DNA of 64,000 nucleotides from Nakamurella silvestris. Its GTDB lineage: Bacteria > Actinomycetota > Actinomycetes > Mycobacteriales > Nakamurellaceae. Below the pieces are notes generated by a model. That model had not been told where the DNA came from, did not search any database, and saw nothing but the letters and a program-made list of their open reading frames with translations. The stretch is taken from positions 118,641 to 182,640 of the forward strand of contig QXCQ01000081.1 in the NCBI GenBank assembly GCA_003576535.1. Reading direction: 5' to 3'. Below are positions 45,565 through 56,602 of this stretch, piece after piece; position 1 is the first letter of the stretch; each line of letters starts with the position of its first letter. Both the position numbers and the translations under genes were made by a program.

Positions 45565-46854
45565 TCAGCCGAGGGAGCGAGCCCACTCGATGACGGCCTG
45601 CACCCCGTAGTACCCCACGATCGCCGCGAGGACGCCCGCTGCGACGGCCAGGAGCACACGTGTACGCCGGTCGCTGCCGGTGGTCGTCGCCGAACCCGAC
45701 TCCGGCGGTGCGGCCGAGGCGGACGCGGCGGGCAGGGCCGCGAGATGGGCGCCGCCGGTCGCCGCCCACGGGGGTGGTGGCAGGGCCGCCGAACTCGCCG
45801 CCAGGCTCCGGGAGGACACCGAGGGCTGGGGGCCACCGCCCGATCCGGTGGACAGCGGAGAGCCGGACAGCGGTGCGCCGGCCGACGGACCGCCGGTCGG
45901 TGAAGCGCCGGCCGGCCCGGACGGATGGGTTCCCGGCCGACTTCCCGGGGCAGGAGGCCGCTTCGCCGCCGGGGCCGCGTGCGGTATCCGCAACCGTCCC
46001 TCGGTGGGATCGTCGGCGAACCGGACGAGCTGGGTCCTGGCCTGCGCCACCGTCATCCGGTGGGCCGGACTCTTGACGAGCAGCCCGTTGATGATCGGGA
46101 TCAGCGGTCCGCCCCGCCGCACCGGCGGCACCGGGTCCGAGACGACGGACATCAAGGTGGCGATCGGGTTCCCGCGGTCGTACGGCGGTCGGCCCTCGAC
46201 GCAGGCGAACAGCAGGGCACCGAGTCCCCAGGCGTCCGCTGCAGGCGCCGCGGTCTGTCCGGTGGCCACCTCGGGGGAAATGTAGGCGGGGGACCCGAGC
46301 AGCAGACCCGTTGCCGTCATCGGATTCTCGCTCTGGCTGCGGGCGATGCCGAAGTCGGTCAACTTGATCCGGCCATCGGCCGAGATCAACACATTGCCGG
46401 GCTTCACATCTCGGTGGGTGATCCCGGCCGCGTGGGCGGCGGCCAGGCCGGCGGCGACGGAGGCCCCGACGGTGGCTGCCTGGCCGGGGGTCAGCGGGCC
46501 GTTCTCCCGGAGGACGTCCCCCAGGGACCGCGCGGCCAGCACCTCCATGACGATCACCGGGGCACCGCCGACGGTCAGGATGTCGTACAGGGTGATGACG
46601 TTGGGGTGCGACAGCTGCGCGATGGCGCGGGCCTCCCGCAGGGTCCGCTCAGCCAGCATGTGCGCCTCCGCCTCGGGCATGCCCGAGGGGAAATTGATCT
46701 CCTTGATGGCCACCCGGCGGTGCAGCAGTTGGTCGAAGGCGGCCCAGACCGTGCCCATCGCCCCGCGGCCGAGCACCCGGTCCAGCCGGTAGCGGTCGGC
46801 CAGGACCCGGGCGTGGATGGGCCCGGCGGCTCGTCCGGGCTCGGATACGGTCAT
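45565..46854 (-). CDS. Membrane Ser/Thr protein kinase
   Basis: 429 residues if started at the ATG at 46854; 46872 and 46911 are alternatives, the last with a weak leaderless-type TATCAC box 6 nt upstream. Kinase motifs: GRGAMGTVW loop, VAIKEI lysine, HRDVKPGN catalytic loop, DFGIA, and SPAYISPE in the activation segment, so it should be active. A long Pro/Ser/Gly-rich linker leads to one C-terminal transmembrane helix (VLLAVAAGVLAAIVGYYGV) with almost nothing outside, so no sensor domain. It follows meaB by 80 bp on the same strand and may be read from the mutA promoter. Its substrate is unknown. Confidence 0.9.
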   Translation of the reverse strand: MTVSEPGRAAGPIHARVLADRYRLDRVLGRGAMGTVWAAFDQLLHRRVAIKEINFPSGMPEAEAHMLAERTLREARAIAQLSHPNVITLYDILTVGGAPVIVMEVLAARSLGDVLRENGPLTPGQAATVGASVAAGLAAAHAAGITHRDVKPGNVLISADGRIKLTDFGIARSQSENPMTATGLLLGSPAYISPEVATGQTAAPAADAWGLGALLFACVEGRPPYDRGNPIATLMSVVSDPVPPVRRGGPLIPIINGLLVKSPAHRMTVAQARTQLVRFADDPTEGRLRIPHAAPAAKRPPAPGSRPGTHPSGPAGASPTGGPSAGAPLSGSPLSTGSGGGPQPSVSSRSLAASSAALPPPPWAATGGAHLAALPAASASAAPPESGSATTTGSDRRTRVLLAVAAGVLAAIVGYYGVQAVIEWARSLG

Positions 46855-46933
46855 GGGGCCATTCTCGCCCATCGGGTCGACGGCAGGTACACCGAACAGG
46901 TGAATCCGCATTCGACTGTGATACTTCCCCAGG

Positions 46934-47917
46934 TCAGCCGTCAGGGGTGCCGTCGTAGGCGGCGAGCAGGCGGTCGGCGGCCGTCACGGCCGGCACGTCA
47001 CCGGCCAGGACCTGGGCGCGGAGTTCTGTCGTCGCGGCGGTGACGGCCGGGGAGCGGCGGAGCCGGTCGAGGACCTCCTCCTGGACCAGGCGCTGGACGA
47101 AGGCCCACTGCTGGGAGGACCGTTTGGACGCCAGGCCGACCGTACCCAGGGACTCCCGGTGCCGCCCGATGTTCTCCCACACCCGGTCGACCCCTTCGCC
47201 GGTGAGTCCGGAGCAGGTCAGGGCAGGTGGCACCCACGCGCCCGGTCCGCTGACCAGCCGTAGGGCGCCGGCCAGGTCACGGGCGGCCGAGGCGGCCTGC
47301 CGGGCGTACTCGCCGTCGGCCTTGTTGACCGCCACGACGTCGGCGATCTCCAGGACGCCCTTCTTGATGCCCTGCAGCTGGTCGCCGGAGCGGGCCAGGG
47401 TGAGCAGCAGGAAGGTGTCCACCAGCCCGGCGACGGTGATCTCGGACTGGCCCACACCCACGGTCTCGATCAGGATCACGTCGTATCCGGCCGCTTCCAG
47501 GACGGTCAACGCCTGGGCGGTGGCCCGGGCGACACCGCCGAGGGTGCCGGCCGTGGGGGAGGGACGGATGTAGGCGGCATCGTTCGCCGCGAGCTCGGTC
47601 ATCCTGGTCTTGTCGCCGAGCACGCTGCCACCGGTCCGCACACTCGACGGGTCCACCGCAAGGACCCCGACCCGATGGCCCTGCCGGATGAGCGCCATGC
47701 CCAGGGATTCCACGAGGGTGGACTTGCCGACCCCGGGGACCCCGGAAATGCCCACCCGCCAGGACATCCGGGCCGGCGGCTCCAGCCCGGCGAGCAGTTC
47801 GCGGGCCAGGGCGCGGTGATCCGGACGGGAGGATTCCACCAGGGTGATCGCCCGTGCCACCGCGGCCCGGGACGAGGCCGCCACGCCCTCGGCGAGTGCG
47901 GCGGGATCGATGATCAC
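46934..47917 (-). CDS. meaB: MeaB/ArgK-type G-protein chaperone of methylmalonyl-CoA mutase
   Basis: 327 residues, GTG start 3 nt after the mutB stop. Walker A GVPGVGKSTL, base-specificity NKAD in VVAVNKADGEY, and the family motif VLAVDPSSVRTGGSVLGDKTRM. MeaB gates cobalamin loading and protects the mutase from inactivation, using GTP. Third gene of mutA-mutB-meaB, the standard order. Confidence 0.97.
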   Translation of the reverse strand: MIIDPAALAEGVAASSRAAVARAITLVESSRPDHRALARELLAGLEPPARMSWRVGISGVPGVGKSTLVESLGMALIRQGHRVGVLAVDPSSVRTGGSVLGDKTRMTELAANDAAYIRPSPTAGTLGGVARATAQALTVLEAAGYDVILIETVGVGQSEITVAGLVDTFLLLTLARSGDQLQGIKKGVLEIADVVAVNKADGEYARQAASAARDLAGALRLVSGPGAWVPPALTCSGLTGEGVDRVWENIGRHRESLGTVGLASKRSSQQWAFVQRLVQEEVLDRLRRSPAVTAATTELRAQVLAGDVPAVTAADRLLAAYDGTPDG

Positions 47918-47920
47918 CGG

Positions 47921-50091
<2,171 letters not shown>

Positions 50092-50095
<4 letters not shown>

Positions 50096-51894
50096 ACCGT
50101 TCCCGTCAGGTGGGCTCTGGTGGTGGTCAGGAAGGTGATGGCGTCGGCACCGACCACCACGTGGTCGTCGACCAGGTCGGCCAGCGCCCCACGGGGTTTC
50201 CCGGCGAGCAGGATCCAGGTGGCACCTGCGGCGCGCAGGGCGGTGATCAGCTCCGGAGCATGTTCGGCGTAGTCGGCATCGGTACCGACGACGGCGGCCA
50301 CGGTGGTCCCGGCCTTGCGGAAGGCCGCGACGAGTTCGTCTGCCCCGGCAGGAACCTGCGGCCGGACCACCTCGATGCCGCCGGCGGCGAGGAGGTTGGC
50401 GGCGAAGGTGGCCCGCGCGGTATGGGCCGCGGCGCTGCCGATCGGGGCGAGGAAAACGGGTGCGGCGGCGGGGATGTCGCGCAGGCCCTCGAAGGTCTCG
50501 GCGTACCGGTGCGGGGCGAACGGGCCGCCGGTCCCCGCGGGGAGGGGCGGTCGGGTCAACAGGACCTCGCCGGCGAGCGGGAACTCACTCACCCCGGTGA
50601 GGGCCATCCGCCGGTGGCTGATGGCGGCGGTGCGGGCGGCGGCGGTGGCAGCGACCCGACCGGCCAGACCCCCGCCCGCGAGTGAGGCGAGGATGCCGCC
50701 TTCGGACTCGATCAGTTGGAACTCGGCCCAGGCGGCCCTGGCCAGGGAGTCGGTCAGCTCCTCCACGGCGTAGGAACCACCGGCAGGGTCGGCGACCTTG
50801 GCCACATGGGACTCGCTGATCAGCAGGGAGGAGGTGTTGCGGGCCACCCGGTTGGCCATGTCGTCGCTGACCCCGATGGCGGTGTCGTAGGGCAGGACCG
50901 TGACGGCGTCGGCACCTCCGGTACCGGCGGCGAAGGCGGCGACGGTGGTCCGGAGCATGTTGACGAACGGGTCGTACCGGGTGGTCATCGCCCAGGAGGT
51001 GACGGCGTGCTGCAGCTGGGTGCGGTCGGCCGTCGGGACACCACTGAGTGCGGTGACCCGGTTCCACAGACGCCGGGCAGCGCGCAGGGAGGCGATGGTC
51101 AGGAACTGGTCGTCCGTTGCGGCATAACGGAATTCGATCAACCGGACGGCCCGTTGGACCGGCACCCCGGAAGCGGTGAGCAGGCGGAGGTAGGTGACAC
51201 CGGCGGCCAGTGAGTACGCGAGTTCCTGCACCTGCCCCGATCCGGCGTTGTGCAGCACCGTGGTGTCGACGACGAAGGCACGCAGGCCCGGATGCCGAGC
51301 CAGGCCGGCGATCTCGGCGATCTGCGGTGCGACCTCGGCCTCCGGGATCCACCCGCGGGCCAGGTGTCCGATCGGGTCCGCGCCGAGATTGCTGCCGGCG
51401 GCGGGGATCAGCTCGCGCTCGTCGAGGACGTCCAGGAATGCCCGGGCGGTTTGGGTGGTCAGCCCGGCCGGTGCCTGCAGGACCACCGGGGCGAAGTCCA
51501 GGAAGACCCCCGCCAGCAGGCCTGCCAGATCCCGGGGATCGGTGCCGCCGGGGCCGACCGTCACCCACAGGGAGCTGCCGCCGCGCTCGAGGTTCGTCAG
51601 CACACTCCGCTCGGCCCTGGCGCGATCCGGATCGGTCACGGGGATCCGGATGTCCCAACCGTCGACCCGCACCGGTGGGAGGACCCGGACGGGCGGCACC
51701 GGCAGGTCTGCGGCTGTACCCAGTGCGGGGACCCGGACACCTTCCAGCGTTCGGGTGGACAGCAGGTCGGCGACCTCGGCGGGGTCCTGGTCGTCGGTCA
51801 TCCGACGGGATCTGCGCAGGACGGCGGCGGCCGCCTTCTCCCATCGGGCACGGCCGACCCCACCAAGGGGCCACTCTTCTTTGAGTGCGTCCAT
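50092..51894 (-). CDS. mutA: Methylmalonyl-CoA mutase, small subunit
   Basis: 600 residues. Homologous to the large subunit but without a DxHxxG B12-binding motif, as expected for MutA. It carries family segments such as [15 protein letters not shown] and [17 protein letters not shown]. Forms the heterodimer with MutB. First gene of the operon; a 12-bp palindrome lies 141 bp upstream of the ATG. The glutamate-cysteine ligase family gene, 173 bp upstream on the same strand, may be a separate unit. Confidence 0.97.
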
Positions 51895-52034
51895 GCGCCG
51901 ATCCTAGGCATCGGACCGGGTGCCTGCGCGTTGAAAGTGACTCAGGCCACCGGTGTGTGGGTCACCGACCTGCGAGGGTCCGGAAGACTGTGAGCAGCCT
52001 CACCGCTCCGATGGGCGGGACCGGGCCGGCGATA

Positions 52035-52046
52035 AGAGTGCACTCT
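52035..52046. promoter_or_regulatory. 12-bp palindrome upstream of mutA
   Basis: AGAGTGCACTCT is a perfect palindrome in the 173-bp gap between the glutamate-cysteine ligase gene and mutA, inside a locally A/T-richer patch (GATA before, ATTG after). Candidate operator for the mutA-mutB-meaB operon; it matches no consensus I can name. Confidence 0.4.
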
Positions 52047-52067
52047 ATTGGGGTTCTGGACGACCGG

Positions 52068-53543
52068 TCAGGGTATCGGCCAGGTATGCACCGGCTCGTT
52101 CGCATGCATCCCCTCCACGTAGAGCCGGAGCATCTCGTGCAGGGCCTCCTGACGGTCCAGGCCCCGGTCTTCGAAGGCATCGACAGCACGGACCTGCCAG
52201 GAGGAGCCGTTGATCCTTGTCTTGCAACGGGTTTCGATGATGCCCAGGTAGCGGTCGCGGGCGGCCGGTGAGACCCCCCATTTGTCGAGTCCGTCATGGG
52301 CCAGCGGCAACAGCTCCCGCAGGACCAACTCGTCCCAGGCGACCTCGCCGTATCCGGGCCAGTACAGGGTGGAATCCACGCCCCGCCGGGCACCGGAATC
52401 GAAATTGGCCTTGGCCGCGGCGAAGGACATCTTGGACCAGACCGGCCTTTCCTCGGCGGCGAGCATCCGGATCGCGCCGTAGTAGAAGGCGGCATTGGCC
52501 AGCACGTCGACAACGGTCGGACCGGCCGGCAGTACCCGGTTCTCCACCCGGACATGCGGTTGGCCACCGGCGACGTCGTACACCGGACGGTTCCAGCGGT
52601 AGACAGTCCCGTTGTGCAGGCGCAATTCCTGCAACCGCGGCGGAAGGCCCGCGTCCAGGGTTGCCGCCGGATCCTCCTCGGTGGTCTCCGGGAGCAGGGC
52701 AGGAAAGTAACGGACGTTCTCCTCGAACAGATCGAAGATCGAGGTGATCCACCGCTCGCCGAAGAACACCCCCGGTCGCACACCTTGGTTCTTGAGTTCG
52801 GGGGAGCGGGTGTCGGTGGCCTGGAGGAAGAGCTCGGTGCGGGTCTCGGCCCACAGCTTCTTGCCGAAGAGGAAGGGGGAGTTCGCGCCGAGGGCCAGTT
52901 GGGCGCCGGCCAGACATTGGGCCGCGTTCCAGTTCGCGGCGAAGTTGGCCGGTGACACCTGCAGGTGCAGTTGGACCGAGGTGCAGGCCGACTCCGGGGC
53001 GATGGTGTCGGCGTACATCCGCAAGGACTCCGGGCCGGTGATGTCGAGTTCGAGGTCCTCACGGCGGGCGGCGAAGACGGCCTCGTTCAGGGCGGCGTAC
53101 CGCGGGTTCGCGCTCATCCAGTCGGTGTTGAAGTGTTCCGGCCGCAGAGTGGGCAGGATGCCGATCATGATGATCTCCGAGCCCACCTCGTTCGCCTTGG
53201 ACTCGGCGTGGTCGAGCGAGACCCGCAGGGAGGCTTCGAGTTCGGTGAGGGCGTCACCGTCGATCTCCTGCGGCTCGACGTTCAACTCGATGTTGTAGCG
53301 GCCCAGTTCGGTCTGATAGGAGGGGTCGGCCAGGTTGGCCAGCACCTCGGCGTTGGCCATCGCCGGGTCGAGCACCTTGTCGACGAGATTGAGTTCGATC
53401 TCCAGACCGGTGAGCTGGCGGTCGAACTCGAAGGTGTGCTCGTTGAGCATCCGCTCGAAGACGTCAAGACACTGCTGAACCTTGTCGCGGTAGAGGGTTC
53501 GTTGTTCGCGGGTGAAATGTCCACTTCTGATCTCATCGCCCAC
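52068..53543 (-). CDS. Glutamate-cysteine ligase family protein (GCS2-type)
   Basis: 491 residues from the GTG at 53543, preferred over the in-frame ATG at 53585 because AGGAG lies about 9 nt upstream and family members start near here (GDEIRSGHFTREQ). Glutamate-binding FDRQLTGLEIELNLVD, then YNIELNVEP and TSVQLHLQVSP, match the GCS2/carboxylate-amine ligase fold. The prototype reaction is ATP-dependent gamma-glutamyl bond formation with cysteine or another amine. As actinobacteria generally use mycothiol, glutathione synthesis should not be assumed; an amine other than cysteine, or an ergothioneine-type role, is possible. Confidence 0.85.
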   Translation of the reverse strand: MGDEIRSGHFTREQRTLYRDKVQQCLDVFERMLNEHTFEFDRQLTGLEIELNLVDKVLDPAMANAEVLANLADPSYQTELGRYNIELNVEPQEIDGDALTELEASLRVSLDHAESKANEVGSEIIMIGILPTLRPEHFNTDWMSANPRYAALNEAVFAARREDLELDITGPESLRMYADTIAPESACTSVQLHLQVSPANFAANWNAAQCLAGAQLALGANSPFLFGKKLWAETRTELFLQATDTRSPELKNQGVRPGVFFGERWITSIFDLFEENVRYFPALLPETTEEDPAATLDAGLPPRLQELRLHNGTVYRWNRPVYDVAGGQPHVRVENRVLPAGPTVVDVLANAAFYYGAIRMLAAEERPVWSKMSFAAAKANFDSGARRGVDSTLYWPGYGEVAWDELVLRELLPLAHDGLDKWGVSPAARDRYLGIIETRCKTRINGSSWQVRAVDAFEDRGLDRQEALHEMLRLYVEGMHANEPVHTWPIP

Positions 53544-53716
53544 AACAGGTCTCCTGAAGATCCCGGGGCCAGAGGGGACATGCACCGACCCGTGTGCGGT
53601 AAGCCAACCACAACCTCCTGGTGGACGGCCCGGCGGAGCCCGTTTCCCGCCCGGCGTTGCGGAAGTTGCGCCCCTCGCCCCGGCCGGTCGGTGCCGGGTG
53701 CGTTTACTCTTTGCCG

Positions 53717-54961
53717 ATGACCAAAGCTGCCTCCCGCTACATCCGAGCGGTCCCCCGGCCGGAGGACGTCGCCGACCTGGGTGTCGGGCGCGGCCCCGAC
53801 TGGCTCGACGAGTACATGGGTCTGTTCCTGCCGGAGATCGTCCGCTGGCGGCGTCATCTGCACACCCACCCGGAACTGTCCCGGCACGAGACGATGACGA
53901 CCCAGTTCCTCCTCGACCGGCTCACCACCGCGGGGATCGAGGCCACCGTCCTGCCCGGCGGGACCGGCCTGACCTGCGAGGTGGGCGACCCGGCCGGCGA
54001 CACCCTCATCGCGCTGCGGGCAGACATCGACGCCTTGCCGCTGCCGGAGAACACCCAGCTGCCCTACGCCTCGACGGTGCCGGGGGTGTCCCACGCCTGC
54101 GGGCACGACGCCCATCAGGTCGTCATGCTGGGGACGGCCCTGGCCTTGCACCGGGCACCCGACCTGCCCGGACGGGTGCGGTTCATCTTCCAGCCGGCCG
54201 AGGAGGTCATGCCGGGCGGGGCGATCGACGTCATCGCGGCGGGGGCGCTGGAAGGGGTCCAGCGGATCTTCACCCTGCACTGCGACCCCCGGCTGCCGGC
54301 CGGTCAGGTCGGACTGAAGACCGGGCTGATCACCTCCACCTCGGACCTGATCGAGCTGCGGATCCTCAGCGCCGGTGGGCATTCCTCCCGTCCGCACCTG
54401 ACAGGTGATCTGGTCTACGCGCTCGGCACCGTCATCACCGGCCTGCCGGGGCTGCTCACCCGTCGGCTCGACCCGCGCAGCGCAGCGGTGCTGGTCTGGG
54501 GGGCGGTCAAGGCCGGGAACGCGGCGAACGCCATCCCGCACGAGGGTGTCCTCAAGGGCACCCTGCGGATGATGGAACGCGCGTCCTGGGACGGGGCGGA
54601 GAAGCTGGTCCGCGAGCTGGTGGCCGATCTGCTCGCACCGTTGCAGGTCGACTACGAGCTGCACTACCTGCGCGGGGTGCCGCCGGTGGACAACGACGCG
54701 ATCTGCACCGGCATGTTGCAGACCGGCGTGGTCGCATCGGTCGGGGCACAGGGGATCAAGGCCGCCCAGCAGTCCACCGGGGCCGAGGACTTCGCCGAGT
54801 ACCTCGAACATGTGCCGGGCGCGTTGGCGCGGTTGGGGGTCTGGGACGGTACCAGCGAGCGGGTCGACCTGCACTCGGAGTACTTCGCCATGGACGAAGA
54901 GGCGCTCAGCGTGGGGGTGCGCCTGATGGTGCACACCGCCCTGGTGGCCCTGCGGCACTGA
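53717..54961 (+). CDS. M20-family amidohydrolase (AmiA/AmiB-like)
   Basis: 414 residues from the ATG at 53717. M20D metallopeptidase/amidohydrolase: metal ligands in RRHLHTHPELSRHE, SHACGHDAH and FQPAEEVMPGG, plus the terminal HSEYFAMDEEAL. Probably hydrolyses N-acyl amino acids or related amides with a dinuclear metal centre, in the cytoplasm. Relatives of mycobacterial amiA1/amiB1 lie near deoD and lpdA there, and the same set occurs in this window in a different order. Transcribed away from the glutamate-cysteine ligase gene; ends just before a long perfect hairpin. Confidence 0.93.
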   Translation: MTKAASRYIRAVPRPEDVADLGVGRGPDWLDEYMGLFLPEIVRWRRHLHTHPELSRHETMTTQFLLDRLTTAGIEATVLPGGTGLTCEVGDPAGDTLIALRADIDALPLPENTQLPYASTVPGVSHACGHDAHQVVMLGTALALHRAPDLPGRVRFIFQPAEEVMPGGAIDVIAAGALEGVQRIFTLHCDPRLPAGQVGLKTGLITSTSDLIELRILSAGGHSSRPHLTGDLVYALGTVITGLPGLLTRRLDPRSAAVLVWGAVKAGNAANAIPHEGVLKGTLRMMERASWDGAEKLVRELVADLLAPLQVDYELHYLRGVPPVDNDAICTGMLQTGVVASVGAQGIKAAQQSTGAEDFAEYLEHVPGALARLGVWDGTSERVDLHSEYFAMDEEALSVGVRLMVHTALVALRH

Positions 54962-54971
54962 CGGTTTCGGG

Positions 54972-55020
54972 CGATGCGGGACCCCGGTGGTCGGATGTGC
55001 GCCACCGGGGTCCCGCATCG
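54972..55020. terminator. 19-bp perfect hairpin between convergent genes
   Basis: CGATGCGGGACCCCGGTGG (54972-54990), an 11-nt loop, then the exact complement (55002-55020). Placed 11 nt after the amidohydrolase stop and 31 nt before the gluconokinase stop. No U-tract; probable bidirectional terminator, unrelated in sequence to the two repeat families. Confidence 0.75.
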
Positions 55021-55050
55021 TCGTCGGCGACAACAGGAGACGTTGCGGAC

Positions 55051-56601
55051 TCAGCTCAACGGCAGGGACGGACCGAGTCGGCGCAGGGCGGCGAAGGTGG
55101 GGACCAGGCCGTCGTATATCCCGGAATAGATGGGGCGGAGCCGACCGTAGAGGGCGGCGGCCGCCGGGTCCGGCCGCACCGTCGCGGTGACGGTCGCCGA
55201 CCTCGCCGCATGGTCGATGGAATCGATCAGTCCCAGAGCCACCATGCCCAGGACGGCCGCGCCGAAGCCGGAACCCTGTTGACCTTCGGTGAGATCCACC
55301 GGGGTGTCCAAGGTGTCGGCCAGTATCTGCTGCCAGAGGGGGCTGCGCATGACACCACCGGTGGCCCGTACCTCGTCCACGGCAAGGCCGGCGGACCGCA
55401 TCGATTCCAACACCAGGGACAGCTGGAGGCACACACCCTCGATGGCGGCACGGACGAGATGTGTGCGGTCGTGGGCCATCGTCAGACCGACGTACGTGCC
55501 CTGGGGCAAGGAGGACCACCGTGGTGCCCGCTCGGACAACAAGGAGGGCATCATCAACAGGCCACCGGATCCGGCCGGGGCCTGCGCAGCGAGTTCCAAC
55601 AGCTCGGCCTCCGAATCGAGGTCCGGCGTCAGGGCGTCCAGGGCCCATCTCATGACCACACCGCCGTTGTTGATCGCCCCTCCCACCACCCACAACCCGG
55701 GGACCAGTGCGTAACAGAACACCCGTCCGAGGGGGTCGACCACGGGCCGGTCCACCACCACCCGCAGGGCACCGGAGGTACCCAGGGAACAGGCAACCAT
55801 TCCAGGCCGAACGGCACCCACGCCCAGATTGGCCAAGGGTCCGTCTCCGGCTCCCACCACCACCGGCGTTCCTTCGGGAAGCCCCAGTTCCGCGGCGATC
55901 TCGCCGGACAGGGTCAGGACGTGGGTGGTCGGGACGAGTTCGGGCAACTGTTCCGGCGTGATCCCGGCCAGCTGCAGTGCCTCTTCGTCCCAGCTCAGCC
56001 CCTGCAGATCCAGCAGCCCGCTGCACGATGCCAGGGAGTGGTCCATCACCAGGGATCCGGTCAGCCGCAGCAGGACGAACTCCTTGATACCGCACCAGAA
56101 GCCCACTCGTTCGCACAGTTTCGGTTCCTGCTCCCGGTACCAGACCAACCGCACCAGGGGCGACATCGGATGCACCGGCGTGCCGGTGCGCCGGTGCAGG
56201 GCAAGACCACCTGCGCCGGCACGGATCCGTTCGGCCTGGACATCGGCCCGGGTATCCGCCCAAGTGGACGAGGGCGTCAGGACAGCCATGTCCGGTGACA
56301 GCCCGATCAACGTGTGCATGGCGGAGCTGAAGGACAGTCCGGCGATCCGGCCGCCGCCCACCAGCTTCACCACGTCGGCGACCGCCTGACGGACCGCCGT
56401 CAGGATCTGTTCGGCGTCCTGTTCGGCGTACCCGGGGTGCGGAGTCAGCAGGTCGTAGCCGTACTCGGCACCTCCCTCGAGGGAGCCGTCGACGGTGAAG
56501 GCCACCACTTTTGTTGCGGTGGTACCGATGTCGACCCCGAGGATGACCGGGGATCTGGTGTCCGGGCCGGTACCGCCTTGCGCCGTCTGCGGTTCGAGCA
56601 T
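55051..56601 (-). CDS. FGGY-family gluconokinase
   Basis: 516 residues from the ATG at 56601, one base after the idnD stop. FGGY carbohydrate kinase: phosphate-1 motif GVDIGTTATKVVAF, adenosine region GAINNGGVVMRW, and ATGGVMRSPLWQQILAD near the C-terminus. The gene context (gluconate permease, 5-keto-gluconate reductase, idonate dehydrogenase) makes gluconate the likely substrate, giving 6-phosphogluconate for the pentose phosphate pathway. Xylulose or another sugar acid cannot be excluded from sequence alone. Last gene of the operon, ending at a strong hairpin. Confidence 0.87.
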   Translation of the reverse strand: MLEPQTAQGGTGPDTRSPVILGVDIGTTATKVVAFTVDGSLEGGAEYGYDLLTPHPGYAEQDAEQILTAVRQAVADVVKLVGGGRIAGLSFSSAMHTLIGLSPDMAVLTPSSTWADTRADVQAERIRAGAGGLALHRRTGTPVHPMSPLVRLVWYREQEPKLCERVGFWCGIKEFVLLRLTGSLVMDHSLASCSGLLDLQGLSWDEEALQLAGITPEQLPELVPTTHVLTLSGEIAAELGLPEGTPVVVGAGDGPLANLGVGAVRPGMVACSLGTSGALRVVVDRPVVDPLGRVFCYALVPGLWVVGGAINNGGVVMRWALDALTPDLDSEAELLELAAQAPAGSGGLLMMPSLLSERAPRWSSLPQGTYVGLTMAHDRTHLVRAAIEGVCLQLSLVLESMRSAGLAVDEVRATGGVMRSPLWQQILADTLDTPVDLTEGQQGSGFGAAVLGMVALGLIDSIDHAARSATVTATVRPDPAAAALYGRLRPIYSGIYDGLVPTFAALRRLGPSLPLS

Positions 56602-56602
56602 G

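Noticed and set aside
52068-53543. Naming the GCS2-family gene gshA or egtA
   Set aside because: The fold is clear but the substrate is not; no gshB or other ergothioneine genes are next to it.
53282-56263. Very long open frame (about 990 codons) on the minus strand across three genes
   Set aside because: It runs antisense or out of frame to the glutamate-cysteine ligase, amidohydrolase and gluconokinase genes, which have clear family motifs. The translation is Arg/Gly/Pro/His-rich with no domain, as expected for a high-GC shadow.
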